Positions 1-8,300 of a stretch of DNA of 20,198 nucleotides are shown one piece after another; positions within the stretch are counted from its first letter, which is position 1; each line of letters opens with the position of its first letter. This DNA comes from Palsa-883 sp963847615 (GTDB lineage Bacteria; Pseudomonadota; Alphaproteobacteria; Acetobacterales; Acetobacteraceae). A program made the position numbers and the translations under genes. The stretch covers positions 1-20,198 of the forward strand of contig CAWKAN010000040.1 of NCBI GenBank assembly GCA_963847615.1, read 5' to 3'. The notes under the pieces were generated by a model. The model saw nothing but the letters and a program-made list of their open reading frames with translations, made no database searches and was not told where the DNA came from.

Positions 1-2
1 GC

Positions 3-192
3 CGCGCGGGCGGCATCGTGGAGCAGGGGGATGGCTGGTCGCTGGAGATCTGGCCGTCCAGGCCGCGCGCCGGCGTGGCGCAAGACCCCGCCGCGCCCAA
101 CCAGCCGGCGTGGCCGACCCACCGCGGCGACGGAGCAGGCGATGGTGGAGCGGGCCAGGACGCAGCGGCCGCGCCCGCGGAGCGTGGCATGA
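3..192 (+). pseudogene. Partial small ORF, frameshifted, ending at the HGGxSTG gene
   Basis: The frame starting at base 3 reads a coherent peptide containing EQGDGWSLEIWPS and runs to about base 120. The coherent reading then moves to another frame, ending EQAMVERARTQ...RSVA and TGA at 190-192. That stop overlaps the ATG of the next gene (189-191) as ATGA, a typical operon junction. I infer one small gene, cut by the window edge or starting at GTG 18, with a single-base frameshift near 115-135. I do not recognise its function. The same kind of frameshift recurs in the next three genes, so a sequencing error is a likely cause. Confidence 0.4.
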
Positions 193-1279
193 GCGCGAGC
201 GCAACTCCGCCGCAGGCAACCGCGGAGACACCAGCCGCCCCCCACCGGGCGCCGGCGTGCGGGGCGCGGACCCGGGCCGGCAGCCCGTGCCTCGGGCTGG
301 CGATGGCGAACGGCCGCTGCCGCCTGCATGGCGGGGCGAGCACCGGGCCGCGCACGGCGGCGGGCCTGGCGCGGATGATCGCGGCGAAGACCACGCACGG
401 GCGCTACGCGATGCGCGGGGCGGCGCAGCGGACCGCGCAGCGGTATGTCCGGGCGCTGGTGGTGCGGACAAGGCTGGTGTGCGCGGCGCATCGGCTGCGG
501 GCGTATTTGCCGGCCGAGATGGCGGCGCGGCTGGAGACGGCGCCGGCGGAGCTGATGGCGCCGAAGCATCCCGCGCAGGTGGCGTGGGAGGCGCTGCACG
601 CAACGACCCCATGCGCGCCTCCGCCGGCGCAGCGCGGGGCGGGGCGGCCGCCGCGCGCGGCGCGGGCGCCGGGAGGGGCGGCCGGCGGGGGGACCCCACG
701 GCTCGGCGGCGGAGAGCGTCGCCAGCGGCCGGGCGGCCGAGCGGGCGGCGGCGCGGGTCGAGGCGGCGGCGCAGGCGGAGTGGCGGTGGCGATCGCGGCG
801 GCACGCGGGGCGAAGCGCGCGGCGCGGCAGGCGGGGGGCGCGCGCAGTTCGCGCAACGACCCCATGCGCGGCGCGGCGGTGCGGCACCGGGCGCGCGGTT
901 CGCGCAACGACCCCATGCACGGGCGCCGGCGGGGGCGCGGGCGGCGGCGCCGGCGGGGCAGCAGGCGGGCGAGGCGGTCGGCTGGGCACCCGGATCGCCC
1001 GGGCCGGCGGAGGCCCTGGCGCGGGAGGTGATGCTGCGGCAGCTGCGCGCCGCCTTGGCGTTGCGTGGCAACGACCCCATGCAAGGCGCGGAGCGGGGTG
1101 CCAATCGGGCATGCCGCGCAACCACCGAATGCAAGGCGCGGCGCGGGGCGCGCCGGGGGAGGCGCCGGCGGGCGCGGCGCGGGCCCGGCGTCGGCGTAAT
1201 GCCGCGGGCGCGACCTGGCAGCCCACGTGTCCAAGTTCCTCGTGTGCGGTTCGGGGCGGGGGTGGTGATCCGGCGATGA
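189..1279 (+). pseudogene. HGGxSTG-domain protein with RNDPM repeats, frameshifted
   Basis: From ATG 189 the reading gives a short leader, then CGARTRAGSPC, LHGGASTGPRT and an alpha-helical, Arg/Ala-rich region. The Cys pair and HGGxSTG motif mark a small family found in phage-rich and alphaproteobacterial genomes whose function I do not know. After about base 598 the plausible reading changes frame at least four times (near 598, 690, 786 and 910-960). Each frame in turn carries family-like sequence: ARNDPM, then GRAAERAAARVEAAAQAEWR, then SSRNDPMRG and GSRNDPMHG, then EVMLRQLRAAL and GNDPMQG. The 3' end is uncertain and the coordinate given is that of the last long open frame. Either this is a degenerate gene or the sequence contains indel errors. 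The recurring RNDPMxG peptide comes from a 16-bp DNA repeat annotated separately. Confidence 0.5.
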
Positions 1280-1510
1280 GGGCGGTGCCGGCGCAACCCT
1301 CACCGCGTCTCAAGGGCTCCGCGACCCCGGGTTAAGCCCCGGGGCAGGCCTTGGTCCGCTCTTCGCGGCCCAAGCCCGCAAGCGCGGGCGAGGTGAAAGG
1401 GGTCCTCGCCGCGCGGTTCGGGCCGGCGGCGGTGGTGGGGGGGGCCGGGGCCGCTGGCGCCGCCGTCGGGGATCGCGGCGGGGCCGGGCGGCGATGGGCG
1501 CAACGACCCC
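599..1510 (+). repeat. Dispersed 16-bp repeat, CGCAACGACCCCATGC
   Basis: Copies lie at 599-614, 852-867, 903-918 and 1067-1082 (first bases GG instead of CG). Degenerate copies lie at about 1117-1132 and 1499-1510. Three copies read RNDPM in some frame and the 1067 copy reads GNDPM. The copies at 1070-1099 and 1119-1148 belong to a longer direct repeat that also shares the following GCAAGGCGCGG. Inside the HGGxSTG gene this looks like a repeated peptide module, but the 1499 copy lies outside it. Confidence 0.7.
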
Positions 1511-1824
1511 AGACGCGGCCGGCGACGGCGGGCGGCGGATGGTCGCGGGCGAGCAGGCCCGCGCCGAGGCCGGAGCGAGCACGGCAGGCGCCGACCAGGC
1601 GATCCGCATTTCTGCATGGGTAATGCATGCAGATATCGCCGCTGTTCGCAGTCCAGCCCGACCCGGCCCCTCGGTTCCCCCGCCCATGCCCCCTGATACC
1701 CGCAGTGACCGGAGTTCGCCATGTCCTAGCTGGAAGGCTTGCTGCTGCAAGTTGACCGGAAGAACCGCCCGCTGCCCGGGTTGGCGGCTGGGCGACGCGT
1801 GGACCGACGTGGGCCGCACGCCGG
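1280..1824. other. Intergenic stretch with three adjacent hairpins
   Basis: No convincing gene is visible here. At 1325-1344 CCCCGGG and CCCGGGG flank a short TTAAGC loop. At 1374-1389 GCCCGC and GCGGGC flank AAGC. At 1389-1408 CGAGG and CCTCG flank a 10-base loop. They could act as terminators, structured RNA or an interspersed repeat; no T-run follows, so a classical intrinsic terminator is not shown. A short open frame after the TAG at 1726-1728 ends with TGA at 1826-1828, overlapping the GT9 start (ATGA at 1825). It may be the tail of another frameshifted gene, but I could not identify it. Confidence 0.45.
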
Positions 1825-2807
1825 ATGAGCCGCATCCTGGTGATCAAGCTCGGCGCGCTGGGCAACGTGATCCTCTCGCTCGGCCCGTTCGCCGCGATCC
1901 GCCGCCACCACGGGGCGCGCACATCACTCTGCTCACCACCGCGCCCTATGCCGCGTGGTTCGGCACCTCGCCGTATTTCGACGATGTCTGGATCGATGCG
2001 CGGCCGGACTGGTGGGACCCGGCGGCTCCGCCTGCGTCGCCGCCTGCTCGGCGGGCGCTTCGTCGGGTCTACGACCTGCAGACCTCTGGCCGCTCCGCCG
2101 CTATTTCGACCTGTTCCCCCGGCCCGCGCCCCGATGGTGCGGCATCGCGCGCGGCTGCGCGTTCCCAGACCGCGACCCGAACCGCGACCGCCTGCACGAC
2201 ACGGACCGCCAGTTCGGCCAGTTGCGCGCCGCCGGCATAACCAGGCGAGCCGCCCGACCTGTCCTGGAGCCACGGCGACATCGGCCGGTTCAACCTGCCC
2301 GGGGCGATCGCCCTGCTCGCCCCGGGCAGTTCGCCGCACCGGCCAGCCAAGCGCTGGCCGGCGCGGGAAATACCGAGCTGGCCGCCGCGCTGCTCGCCCA
2401 GGGACTGACCCCCGTCATGATCGGCACCGCGAGGAGAGTGACCTGGCGCAGGCCATCCGGGCCGGCGTGCCCGCCGCCGTCGACCTGACCGACCGCACCG
2501 ATTTCGCCGACCTTGCCAGCCTGGCACGCGCCGCGCGCCTCGCCGTCGGCAACGACACGGGAACGATGCACCTGATCGCCGCCGCCTGCCCGTCCATCGT
2601 GCTGTTCTCCCGCGATTCGGACCCCGCGCTGTGCGCCCCGCGCGGCCCCTCCGTCCGCGTGATGCGCCGGCCCGACCTCGCGAGCTGGAGGTCGATACGC
2701 GTGCTGCAAGCGGCACGCTTGCCGCTTGCCCCTTGCGCCCCGCCCCGCTGCAGGGGATCGGCTGCGGCACGCCGCCGTCGCCCACGCCAGACAGGCGCGC
2801 CGGCTGA
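1825..2807 (+). pseudogene. Glycosyltransferase family 9 (heptosyltransferase-like), frameshifted
   Basis: ATG 1825 opens with ILVIKLGALGNVILSLGPFAAIR, the family N-terminal pattern. Near the C-terminus is AVGNDTGTMHLIAAACPS, matching the GNDTGxxHLAAA donor-site motif of ADP-heptose:LPS heptosyltransferase-type enzymes (GT9), which add sugars to lipopolysaccharide core at the inner face of the cytoplasmic membrane. Between these motifs the coherent reading hops frames at roughly 1915, 2030, 2055, 2090, 2250, 2370, 2430 and 2685. Pieces such as TAPYAAWFGTSPYFDDVWID, YFDLFPRPA and GAIALLAPGSSPHRPAKRW are all family-like. The last frame ends with TGA at 2805-2807, overlapping the ATG of the MFS gene. 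Residues are well preserved between indels, which favours sequencing error or a very recent lesion. The acceptor sugar cannot be told. Confidence 0.7.
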
Positions 2808-4178
2808 TGGCCGACCGCCGCCACGCCCCCGCCCGCGCCAACCGACGGCGTGCCGATGCCGCAGCGCTACTGGGCGATCCTCGCGATCGCGCTCGGCCTG
2901 ACGATGGCCGTGCTGGACGGCGCGATCGCCAACGTGGCGCTGCCCACCATCGCCCGCGACCTGAACACCAGCCCGGCCAATTCGATCTGGGTGGTGAACG
3001 CCTATCAGCTCGCGGTCACGATATCGCTGCTGCCGCTGGCCTCGCTGGGCGACATCTTCGGCTACCGCCGGGTCTACCAATGGGGGCTGGTGGTCTTCAC
3101 GCTGGCCTCGCTCGGCCTGCGCGCTGTCGTATTCGCTGCCGACGCTGGCGGTGGCGCGCGTGTTCCAGGGGTTCGGCGCCGCCGGCATCATGAGCGTCAA
3201 CGGCGCGCTGGTCCGCTTCATCTATCCGCGCCGCTGGATCGGCCGCGGCTTCGGCATCAACGCCACGATCGGCTCGATCGCCTCCGCCGTCGGCCCCACC
3301 GTCCGCGGCCGGCATCCTGTCGGTGGCGAACTGGCCCTGGCTGTTCGCGGTGAACGTGCCGCTCGGCGCCATCGCCATTCCGATCGCCTGGCGCGCCCTG
3401 CCGGATACCCCGCGCTCGGGCGTCCGGTTCGACTGCCGGCCGCGCGTGCTGAGCGCGATCAGCTTCGGCGTGCTGATCAGCGCCATCGCCGGCGTCGGCC
3501 ACGGCGAGGCGCACCGCCGGTGTCCTGCAGCTGTGCGCCGCGATGGTCGTCGGCGTCGTGCTGGTGACGCGCGAGCTGAGCCGCGCCGCGCCGCTGCTGC
3601 CGGTGGATCTGATGCGCATCCCGCTGTTCGCGCTGTCGGTCGCCACCTCGGTCTGCGCCTTCATGGCGCAGTGGATGGCGATGGTGTCGCTGCCCTTCCT
3701 GTTCCAGGACACGCTCGGCCTCGGCCAGGTGCGGACCGGCCTGCTGATGACCCCCTGGCCGCTGGCCGTGGCGGTGATTGCGCCGTTCACCGGGCGGCTG
3801 GCGGACCGCTATCCGGCCGGCCTGCTGGGTGGCGCCGGCCTGCCGTGATGGCGGCCGGGCTCGGCCTGCTCGGCCTGCTGCCGGCCCATCCCGCGCATTC
3901 GACATCGGCTGGCGCATGCTGATCTGCGGCATCGGCTTCGGCTTCTTCAACACGCCGAACAACCGCGCGATCATCACCTCGGCGCCGCGCCGCGCGCCGG
4001 CGGGGCCAGCGGCATGCAGGCGACAGCGCGGCTGCTCGGCCAGACGATCGGGGCGGCGCTGGTGGCGCTGGTGTTCGGGCTGGCGCCGATCAATGGCACG
4101 ACGGTGACGCTGGTCTGCGGCGCGGCGATCGCGCTGGCGGCCGCCGGGGTCAGCTTGCTGCGGATGCTGGAGCGGTAG
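2807..4178 (+). pseudogene. MFS exporter, DHA2 (EmrB/QacA-like) type, frameshifted
   Basis: The likely start is ATG 2807, overlapping the GT9 stop; GTG 2850 and ATG 2856 are in-frame alternatives after an early indel. The protein has the 14-helix DHA2 pattern: MAVLDGAIANVALPTIARDL in helix 1, WVVNAYQLAV in helix 2, motif A as GDIFGYRRVY, and a broken motif C (AVGPTV, then ILSVANWPWLFAVNVPLG once the frame is corrected). The family exports drugs or metabolites with proton motive force. Coherent frames change near 2835, 3117, 3310, 3515, 3840, 3890 and 3995. The final frame carries QATARLLGQTIGAALVAL and ends at TAG 4176-4178. It reads as a full-length gene once the indels are ignored. It converges on the EAL gene. 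Confidence 0.75.
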
Positions 4179-4238
4179 CCCGACCCGTCGCCGGTCGGTC
4201 ATTTTCACCCAGGCCGGGCCGCACGGCCAAAGTCGGCC

Positions 4239-5876
4239 TCAGCCCGCGAGCGCCTTGGGGGCGCGGCGGCGGGCCAGCGCGGGATCGCCGGGCGGCCGCA
4301 CGCCCGGCAACGGGCCGGGCCGGCCGAACAGCCACCCCTGCCCGTATTGCACGCCGAGCTGGCGCAGTGCGTCCGCCTCGGCCTCGGTTTCGATCCGCTC
4401 GGCAACCACCTTGGCCCCGGCCGCGCGGGAGATTTCGATCATCCCGGCGACGAAGGCGCGTTCGCGTCCGCCCTGCACGATGCCGGGCAGGTAGGACCCG
4501 TCCAGCTTGACGATATCGGGGGCGAGCGCCCGCAGCAGCCGGATGTCGGCCGCACCCGCCCCGAAATCGTCGAGGCAGAACGGGACCCCCAGCGATCGCA
4601 ACGCCGCCGCGGTGAGGCCCGCTTCGGCCACATCCTCGATCTCCACCGTCTCGGTCATCTCGGCGATGAGCAGGCCGGCCTTGCACGCCGGGCAGGCCGC
4701 GAGCAGGGCGACCAGGCGATCGCGGAAGCCGCGGTTCTGCACCGACTGACCGGACAGGTTGAAGGCGACCGGCGCGCCGGCTGCGCCGGCGGCCTCGCAG
4801 GCCAGCCTGGCGATCGTCAGGTCGAACTCGTCGGCCAGCCCGAGCGCTTCCACCAGCATGACGAAATCCTGCACCCCCGAAACCGCGCAGTCGTGCATCG
4901 GTTTCGGGCGGATCAGCGCCTCGAAATGATGCGGCGTGCCGTTGGCAAGCGAGACGATGGGTTGGAACGTCAGGGTGAAATGAACGTCGCGGATCGCCCG
5001 GCGCAGGCGGGCAGCCTGGAGGCGCGCGCGGTGCATGTAGCCGGCGAGGCCGCCGTCGAACCCGGCCTTGCCGAGGCCCCCCGCGCCCTCGCGCGCGAAC
5101 ACGTTCAGCGCCTGGCGCAACGCGCGCACGGTTTGCGTCGGGGTCAGTTCCTTGCTGGCCAGAGCGAGGTGGCGGGCGGTGACCGAGACGCCGACGCCCT
5201 GGTTTCGCAGGGCCAATTCCAGCAGGCCGGCGACCGCCAGCAGCTCCGCCTCGGTTCCCCCGGCGCCGAGCAGGCCGAACCGGCCGGGCGCGATCTCGCT
5301 GGCGAAGGCGTCGGGGGAAGCGGTTTCGATCGCGTGGCCGATTGCGTCACTCGCGGCGATCACCACGCTGGCGTCGCCCACGATTTCGAGCAGGCCGAGG
5401 TCGCAGGCGGTCCCGGCGCGCAGCCGCGCCTCCGCCGCGCGGGCCAGCGCGTGCGGCGTGCCGCCGGCGCGCCGCACGCTGGCCAGCGGCGCCGGCGCCC
5501 GGGCGAAGCTCAGGCACAGGCGGCCTGGCGGTCCCCGCCCCGGCAGGGCCATGCCGGCGAGGGCCAGCGGCGTCCGCCCGGGGTCCGACAGCCGGATCAT
5601 CAGCGGCAGCAGGCGGCCGTGTTCGGCGAGCAGCGACAGGGCGGTCTCCAGCACCTCGTGGTCAACCGGTGCCACGAGGTCGCGCACCGCATGGTTGATG
5701 AACGTCTCGGGCGGGTGCCCGAATTTGCTGCGGAAGGCACCGGCGGCGTAGGTCACCGTCCCGCCCGCGTCGGTCTCGACCACCATGTCGGCCCCGGCGA
5801 ACGCGAAGCCGACGAAGCGCTCGGTGTTGTCAGCGTGGCCCACGGGCGCCGCGTCGTGCGGCCCTGGGGCCTGCAT
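4239..5876 (-). CDS. PAS-EAL protein, putative c-di-GMP phosphodiesterase
   Basis: This 545-residue soluble signalling protein has a PAS-like region at about residues 18-125. At 155-260 lies a region without a GGDEF motif that could be a degenerate GGDEF. A full EAL domain spans about 295-525. Residues associated with c-di-GMP hydrolysis appear present: EAL at 319-321 inside FEALIRP, Asn373 in NLSGQS, Glu406 in AEMTET, DDFGAG at 436-441, Lys458 in VKLDGSY, the ERIETE segment near 493-498 and Gln513 in YGQGW. An active phosphodiesterase degrading c-di-GMP to pGpG is therefore plausible. There is no transmembrane segment, so input is probably cytosolic through PAS. The open frame extends upstream to 5999, but that part is basic and atypical, so I chose ATG 5876. 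No strong ribosome site is visible. The gene stands alone, 367 bp downstream of the hydrolase gene. Confidence 0.88.
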   Translation of the reverse strand: MQAPGPHDAAPVGHADNTERFVGFAFAGADMVVETDAGGTVTYAAGAFRSKFGHPPETFINHAVRDLVAPVDHEVLETALSLLAEHGRLLPLMIRLSDPGRTPLALAGMALPGRGPPGRLCLSFARAPAPLASVRRAGGTPHALARAAEARLRAGTACDLGLLEIVGDASVVIAASDAIGHAIETASPDAFASEIAPGRFGLLGAGGTEAELLAVAGLLELALRNQGVGVSVTARHLALASKELTPTQTVRALRQALNVFAREGAGGLGKAGFDGGLAGYMHRARLQAARLRRAIRDVHFTLTFQPIVSLANGTPHHFEALIRPKPMHDCAVSGVQDFVMLVEALGLADEFDLTIARLACEAAGAAGAPVAFNLSGQSVQNRGFRDRLVALLAACPACKAGLLIAEMTETVEIEDVAEAGLTAAALRSLGVPFCLDDFGAGAADIRLLRALAPDIVKLDGSYLPGIVQGGRERAFVAGMIEISRAAGAKVVAERIETEAEADALRQLGVQYGQGWLFGRPGPLPGVRPPGDPALARRRAPKALAG

Positions 5877-6243
5877 CGGCTTTGCGGTCGGTGACGCCCG
5901 ACATTGATTGCACCTCGCGCCGTTGCGTCGCCGGTCCCCTGCCGCCTTGGCGTCCCGCTCGCTCCGGTGGCGGCCACACCGGCTGCTCCCGCCGCGCATC
6001 CCGACGATGCCCGGCGCGACGTTGCGACCAAGCGCCTACCGGCCCCGCCGTGCAGCCGGTTTGGTGGGGAGCAGGCGACGATTGCACATGGTCCGAGGGA
6101 TGCCGCATCCGCTGCCAAGGGGGTGAACCGAGCGCGCATGCTGGTCGAGGATCGTTAACCAGTGGTGAAGTCGGCGGCGGTGTCGCGGTCTGCCGCCTCC
6201 CGGCCCCCCAGCTTCCCGGCCCCCCAACTTCCGGGCCTCGGTG
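5877..6243. other. Intergenic region between hydrolase and EAL genes
   Basis: No gene is supported in these 367 bases. They must hold the 5' region of the minus-strand EAL gene, but I see no confident promoter. A short direct repeat of CCCGGCCCCCCAGCTT type (two copies plus a partial third) lies near 6200-6238, just after the hydrolase stop. Confidence 0.4.
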
Positions 6244-7272
6244 CTATCGGGCCAGCCAGTCCCGCACCGCGTCCCGGATGAACCGCGCATCGGCCGGGTT
6301 CGCCACCGGGTTGCCGGCGCGATGGCCCCAGATGCTGGGGATCGGCCGCAGCTCGGCCTGCGCGAGGTAGGGTAGCTCCGCCGCGTTGTCGGCGACGCGG
6401 AAGTAGAGGTCCGTCTCCCCGGGCAGCAGCAGGACGCGCGCGCGGATCGCCCGCAGCGCCGCCGGCAGGTCGCCGCCGTACCGCCCGTTGGCGCTGATAT
6501 CCGCCGCGTCCCAGGTGCGCAGCTGGGCGTGCAGGTCGCCTGCCGGCCGGGCGGCGAAGCGATCCTCCCAGTCCGTGCGCAGGAACGTCTCCAGGTCCGG
6601 CGCGCCCAGGTTGGGCGCGGGGCCCGAGGCCAGATGCCGCAAGGCGCGATAAAAATCCTGGCTGAGCGCCCAGCCGGCGTAGATCCGCCCGAAGGCGCGC
6701 TTGGCGGCCAGCGGCTCGGCGGCGAACCGGCCGTCGCCGCGGTGCTCCGGCGCGGCCTCCAGCACCGCGAGCAGCCCGCGCAGGAACACCTGGTTGTGCA
6801 CGGCGGTGCGGGCGACCCCGCAATTGATCACGGCGCGCGCCACCGCCTCGGGGAACAGCGCCGCCCAGTGGTAGGCCTGCAGTGCGCCCATCGACCAGCC
6901 GTAGACGCAGGCCAGCCGCTCCACGGCGAGCACCTCGCGCAGCAGGCGGCGCTGCGCCTGGACGTTGTCGTAGATGCTGACCAGCGACGGATAGGCCGGC
7001 GTGTCCGACGGCGACGACGACAGCCCGTTGCCGAACATGTCAACCAGCACCACGCAATACCCGGTCGGATCGAGCACCAGGTCGGGGCCGATCAGCCATT
7101 CCAGGTCGGGATGGCGGGCGGCGTAGCTGGTCGGATACAGGATGACGTTGTCGCGCGCCGCCGACAGCGTGCCGTGCGCCTTCCACGACAGGCGCGCGTC
7201 GGGCAGCGTCGCGCCGGACTGCAGCGCCAGGTCGCCGAGCCGGAAGACGCCGCCTTGGGTGGGCCAGGCCAT
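6244..7272 (-). CDS. MetX-like alpha/beta hydrolase (homoserine acetyltransferase superfamily)
   Basis: This 342-residue alpha/beta-fold protein has the MetX family layout. The N-terminal strand LSWKAHGTLS is followed by the NVILYPTSYAARH region. The nucleophile elbow GWSMGALQAYHWA carries Ser127. A candidate acid, Asp288, lies in LPGETDLYF, and a candidate His317 in IWGHRAGNP. Homoserine O-acetyltransferases use the same triad, but many relatives are hydrolases or other acyltransferases. With no methionine-pathway neighbour I do not call it metX. I chose ATG 7272 because the upstream in-frame residues are Arg/Gly-rich and overlap the preceding gene. The start lies 14 bp after the aminotransferase stop on the same strand, so the two are probably co-transcribed. 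The Shine-Dalgarno match is weak. Confidence 0.85.
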   Translation of the reverse strand: MAWPTQGGVFRLGDLALQSGATLPDARLSWKAHGTLSAARDNVILYPTSYAARHPDLEWLIGPDLVLDPTGYCVVLVDMFGNGLSSSPSDTPAYPSLVSIYDNVQAQRRLLREVLAVERLACVYGWSMGALQAYHWAALFPEAVARAVINCGVARTAVHNQVFLRGLLAVLEAAPEHRGDGRFAAEPLAAKRAFGRIYAGWALSQDFYRALRHLASGPAPNLGAPDLETFLRTDWEDRFAARPAGDLHAQLRTWDAADISANGRYGGDLPAALRAIRARVLLLPGETDLYFRVADNAAELPYLAQAELRPIPSIWGHRAGNPVANPADARFIRDAVRDWLAR

Positions 7273-7286
7273 GCGCCGGCGGCGGC

Positions 7287-8207
7287 CTATTCCGCCGCCA
7301 GCGCCGTGTCGTAGTCGATCTTCTCGGCGCACCAGCCGTCATGGCGCAGGCGCCAATACGCCTCGGTCAGCCGCGCCGTCAGCGGGCCCGGCCGGTCGTT
7401 GGACAGGATCCGCCCATCCAGCCGGGTGACGCCGATCACCCCGCCGGCGGTGGAGGAGATGAAGATCTCGTCGGCGTTGCGCAGTTCATCGAGCGGCACC
7501 GTGCGCACCTCGCAGGGCAGGTCGAGCTTGCCGCACAGCTCGATCACCGCGCCGCGGGTGATGCCCTCCAGCACGCCGCGGTCCGGCGTGGCGACGACGC
7601 CGTTGGTCACCGCGAAGACGTTGAACCCGGGGCCTTCGGTGACGTTGCCGTCGAGGTCGAGCAGCACCGGGTTGTGGGCGCCCTTGTCCTCGGCCTCGAA
7701 CATCGCCCGCGTCATGTCGGCCCAGTGGAAGTTCTTCGCCCGCGGGTTGATGCATTGTTCCGGGATGCGCGGGGTGGAGGCGACGATCAGGTGCATGCCC
7801 TGCTCGCGGATCTCCTGCGGCACCAGCCAGACGTAGGGCACCGCGTAGGCCAGCAGGTAGGGCTGGGCGTTGACCGGGTGGCGGCGCAGGTTGGCCGGCG
7901 CGGCGCCGCGCAGGCAGTCCATCGCGACGTAGGCCTCGCGCAGGCCGGTCCGGCGCACCAGTTCGTGCAGCATGGCGCGGATGTCGGCGTCGCTCTCGCG
8001 CGGGATCAGCCGGAAGTATTCCATCGAGGCGCGGAACCGCCGCAGATGGTGATCGAGGCGGAAGAACGCGCCGTCCCAGACGCTGACCACGTCGTAGGTG
8101 ACGTCGGAGCGCCGGTAGCCCCATTCGGTGACCGGGATCGTCGCCTCGTTGATCGGCATGAAGCGCCCGTTGATATAGGCCGCGCCCGAGGGCCACATCG
8201 CTTCCAT
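7287..8207 (-). CDS. Class IV PLP aminotransferase, (R)-amine transaminase-like
   Basis: This 306-residue fold-type IV PLP enzyme has SDVTYDVVSVWDGAFFRLD at 34-52, a PYVWLVPQ segment at 124-131, the candidate Schiff-base Lys158 in NPRAKNFHWADM, Glu191 in VTEGPGFNVF (expected to contact the pyridine nitrogen), TPDRGVLEGITRG at 207-219 and STAGGVIGVTRLDG at 252-265. From memory, this wording is closer to fungal (R)-selective amine transaminases than to DAAT, IlvE or PabC. The likely chemistry is amino transfer between a D-amino acid or (R)-amine and a keto acid; the substrate is unproven. ATG 8207 is preceded by GGGAGAGG (8213-8220, reverse strand) at a 5-base gap. The gene leads a two-gene unit with the MetX-like hydrolase and diverges from the cupin gene across 93 bp. 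Confidence 0.88.
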   Translation of the reverse strand: MEAMWPSGAAYINGRFMPINEATIPVTEWGYRRSDVTYDVVSVWDGAFFRLDHHLRRFRASMEYFRLIPRESDADIRAMLHELVRRTGLREAYVAMDCLRGAAPANLRRHPVNAQPYLLAYAVPYVWLVPQEIREQGMHLIVASTPRIPEQCINPRAKNFHWADMTRAMFEAEDKGAHNPVLLDLDGNVTEGPGFNVFAVTNGVVATPDRGVLEGITRGAVIELCGKLDLPCEVRTVPLDELRNADEIFISSTAGGVIGVTRLDGRILSNDRPGPLTARLTEAYWRLRHDGWCAEKIDYDTALAAE

Positions 8208-8300
8208 CGCATCCTCTCCCTGTGCCGGTGTGAGGCGAGCATATCAGCAACCGCGCGCCAAGCGTACAGTCATGGCCGCACCATTTGGAGGAAAATCGCG
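8208..8300. promoter_or_regulatory. Divergent promoter region, aminotransferase / cupin
   Basis: These 93 bases separate two head-to-head genes, so both promoters must lie here or overlap the ends. Both ribosome sites are clear: GGGAGAGG for the minus-strand gene (8213-8220) and GGAGG for the plus-strand gene (8287-8291). I see no confident -35/-10 pair. Confidence 0.5.

Noticed and set aside
404..1303. 299-codon minus-strand open frame with MGSLRE repeats
   Set aside because: The repeats are the reverse complement of the 16-bp repeat. The plus strand carries the recognisable HGGxSTG motif.
4347..5894. 515-codon plus-strand open frame
   Set aside because: It is antisense to the PAS-EAL gene, which has conserved motifs in order. 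Long antisense frames are common at this G+C.
6244..7272. Calling the hydrolase metX
   Set aside because: The triad and fold fit the MetX superfamily, but no methionine-pathway neighbour or discriminating residue supports homoserine acetyltransferase specifically.
7341..8300. Long in-frame extension of the cupin ORF
   Set aside because: It is antisense to the aminotransferase. The cupin start at 8301 has a strong ribosome site and fits the domain.
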